This document shows, one piece after another, positions 63,947 through 64,000 of a DNA stretch of 64,000 bases (its first letter is position 1; every line of letters starts with the position of its first letter). The translations under genes were made by a program, and so were the position numbers. A model generated the notes under the pieces. That model saw only the letters and a list, made by a program, of their open reading frames with translations, searched no databases and was not told where the DNA came from. The DNA comes from Streptomyces chartreusis (lineage in GTDB: Bacteria > Actinomycetota > Actinomycetes > Streptomycetales > Streptomycetaceae): the NCBI RefSeq assembly GCF_008704715.1, contig NZ_CP023689.1, forward strand, positions 372,001 to 436,000, given 5' to 3'.

Positions 63947-64000
63947 GTGGCTGACGCCGCCGCTCGTGCGGAGAAACGGGTCGAGGTGGTGCGAGACGAC
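63947..64000 (+). CDS. Possible 5' end of an unidentified gene, cut by the window edge
   Basis: GTG at 63947, preceded by GAGG 5 nt upstream, opens a frame reading M-A-D-A-A-A-R-A-E-K-R-V-E-V-V-R-D-D to the edge. Another open frame from ATG at 63909 overlaps it, so even the frame is uncertain. I do not recognise the product. Confidence 0.3.
   Translation, partial: MADAAARAEKRVEVVRDD

Overview
The window looks like a Streptomyces or close actinomycete chromosome. It is very GC-rich, with strong third-position G/C, many GTG starts and 4-nt GTGA/ATGA gene overlaps, a TTA (bldA-type) codon in a pathway regulator, Tat and Sec exported enzymes, and typical regulator families (StrR, DeoR, TetR, HxlR, XRE, ECF). 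I saw no rRNA, tRNA, CRISPR array or intact insertion sequence.

1-10043 is the right-hand edge of a peptide-antibiotic cluster, all on the minus strand. A StrR/ParB-like activator is followed by an inverted repeat GTCCAA-N17-TTGGAC, an ABC exporter, a two-module NRPS (A-T-C-A-T-E) whose first A domain looks 4-hydroxyphenylglycine-like, and the first codons of a second NRPS overlapping it by 4 nt. Parts and order match glycopeptide-family clusters (Bbr, Tba and first NRPS of balhimycin; two-module first NRPS as in teicoplanin- or complestatin-type lines). The rest of the cluster must lie left of the window.

10044-14678 holds an 830-bp stretch without a supported gene, a small Cys-rich protein, a divergent DeoR regulator/MFS transporter pair and a P450. 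14874-24267 is a catabolic operon: permease, two DUF1989 proteins, a biotin-dependent urea/guanidine carboxylase, allophanate hydrolase and a TetR regulator, with a 20-bp palindrome before the first gene. It fits guanidine or urea use as a nitrogen source.

24317-36210 carries an LLM flavin enzyme, a secreted S1 protease, a membrane spermine-synthase-like protein, a Tat-exported phosphoesterase with a LamG-like domain, a GNAT enzyme, a MacB-type ABC ATPase with its FtsX permease, and an epoxide-hydrolase-like enzyme. 36320-44141 is a minus-strand block of an HSP90 and a large TPR protein (2 nt apart), another helical protein and a HEAT-repeat protein. The hsp90 gene contains an in-frame 42-bp palindromic insertion and is preceded by a degenerate tandem repeat.

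44228-53254 holds thioesterase/HxlR/FAD-monooxygenase genes around a palindromic operator, a methyltransferase, MepB-like and SRPBCC proteins, an ankyrin/HEAT protein, a DUF1062 protein and a secreted FG-GAP protein. 53327-55107 is a two-gene XRE operon; the larger product joins an XRE helix-turn-helix to what looks like the palm of a protein-primed family-B DNA polymerase (phi29 type) with an altered motif C. I consider it the most unusual gene here, and it recalls the Streptomyces telomere-associated protein Tap.

55287-63810 contains a translationally coupled glucoamylase-like/zwf/gntK operon, a universal stress protein, a TetR/SDR pair sharing a 19-bp inverted double palindrome, an Imm1-like orphan, an ECF sigma factor with SnoaL-like tail, a DUF6069 membrane protein and a VOC protein. 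An unclassified frame begins at the right edge.
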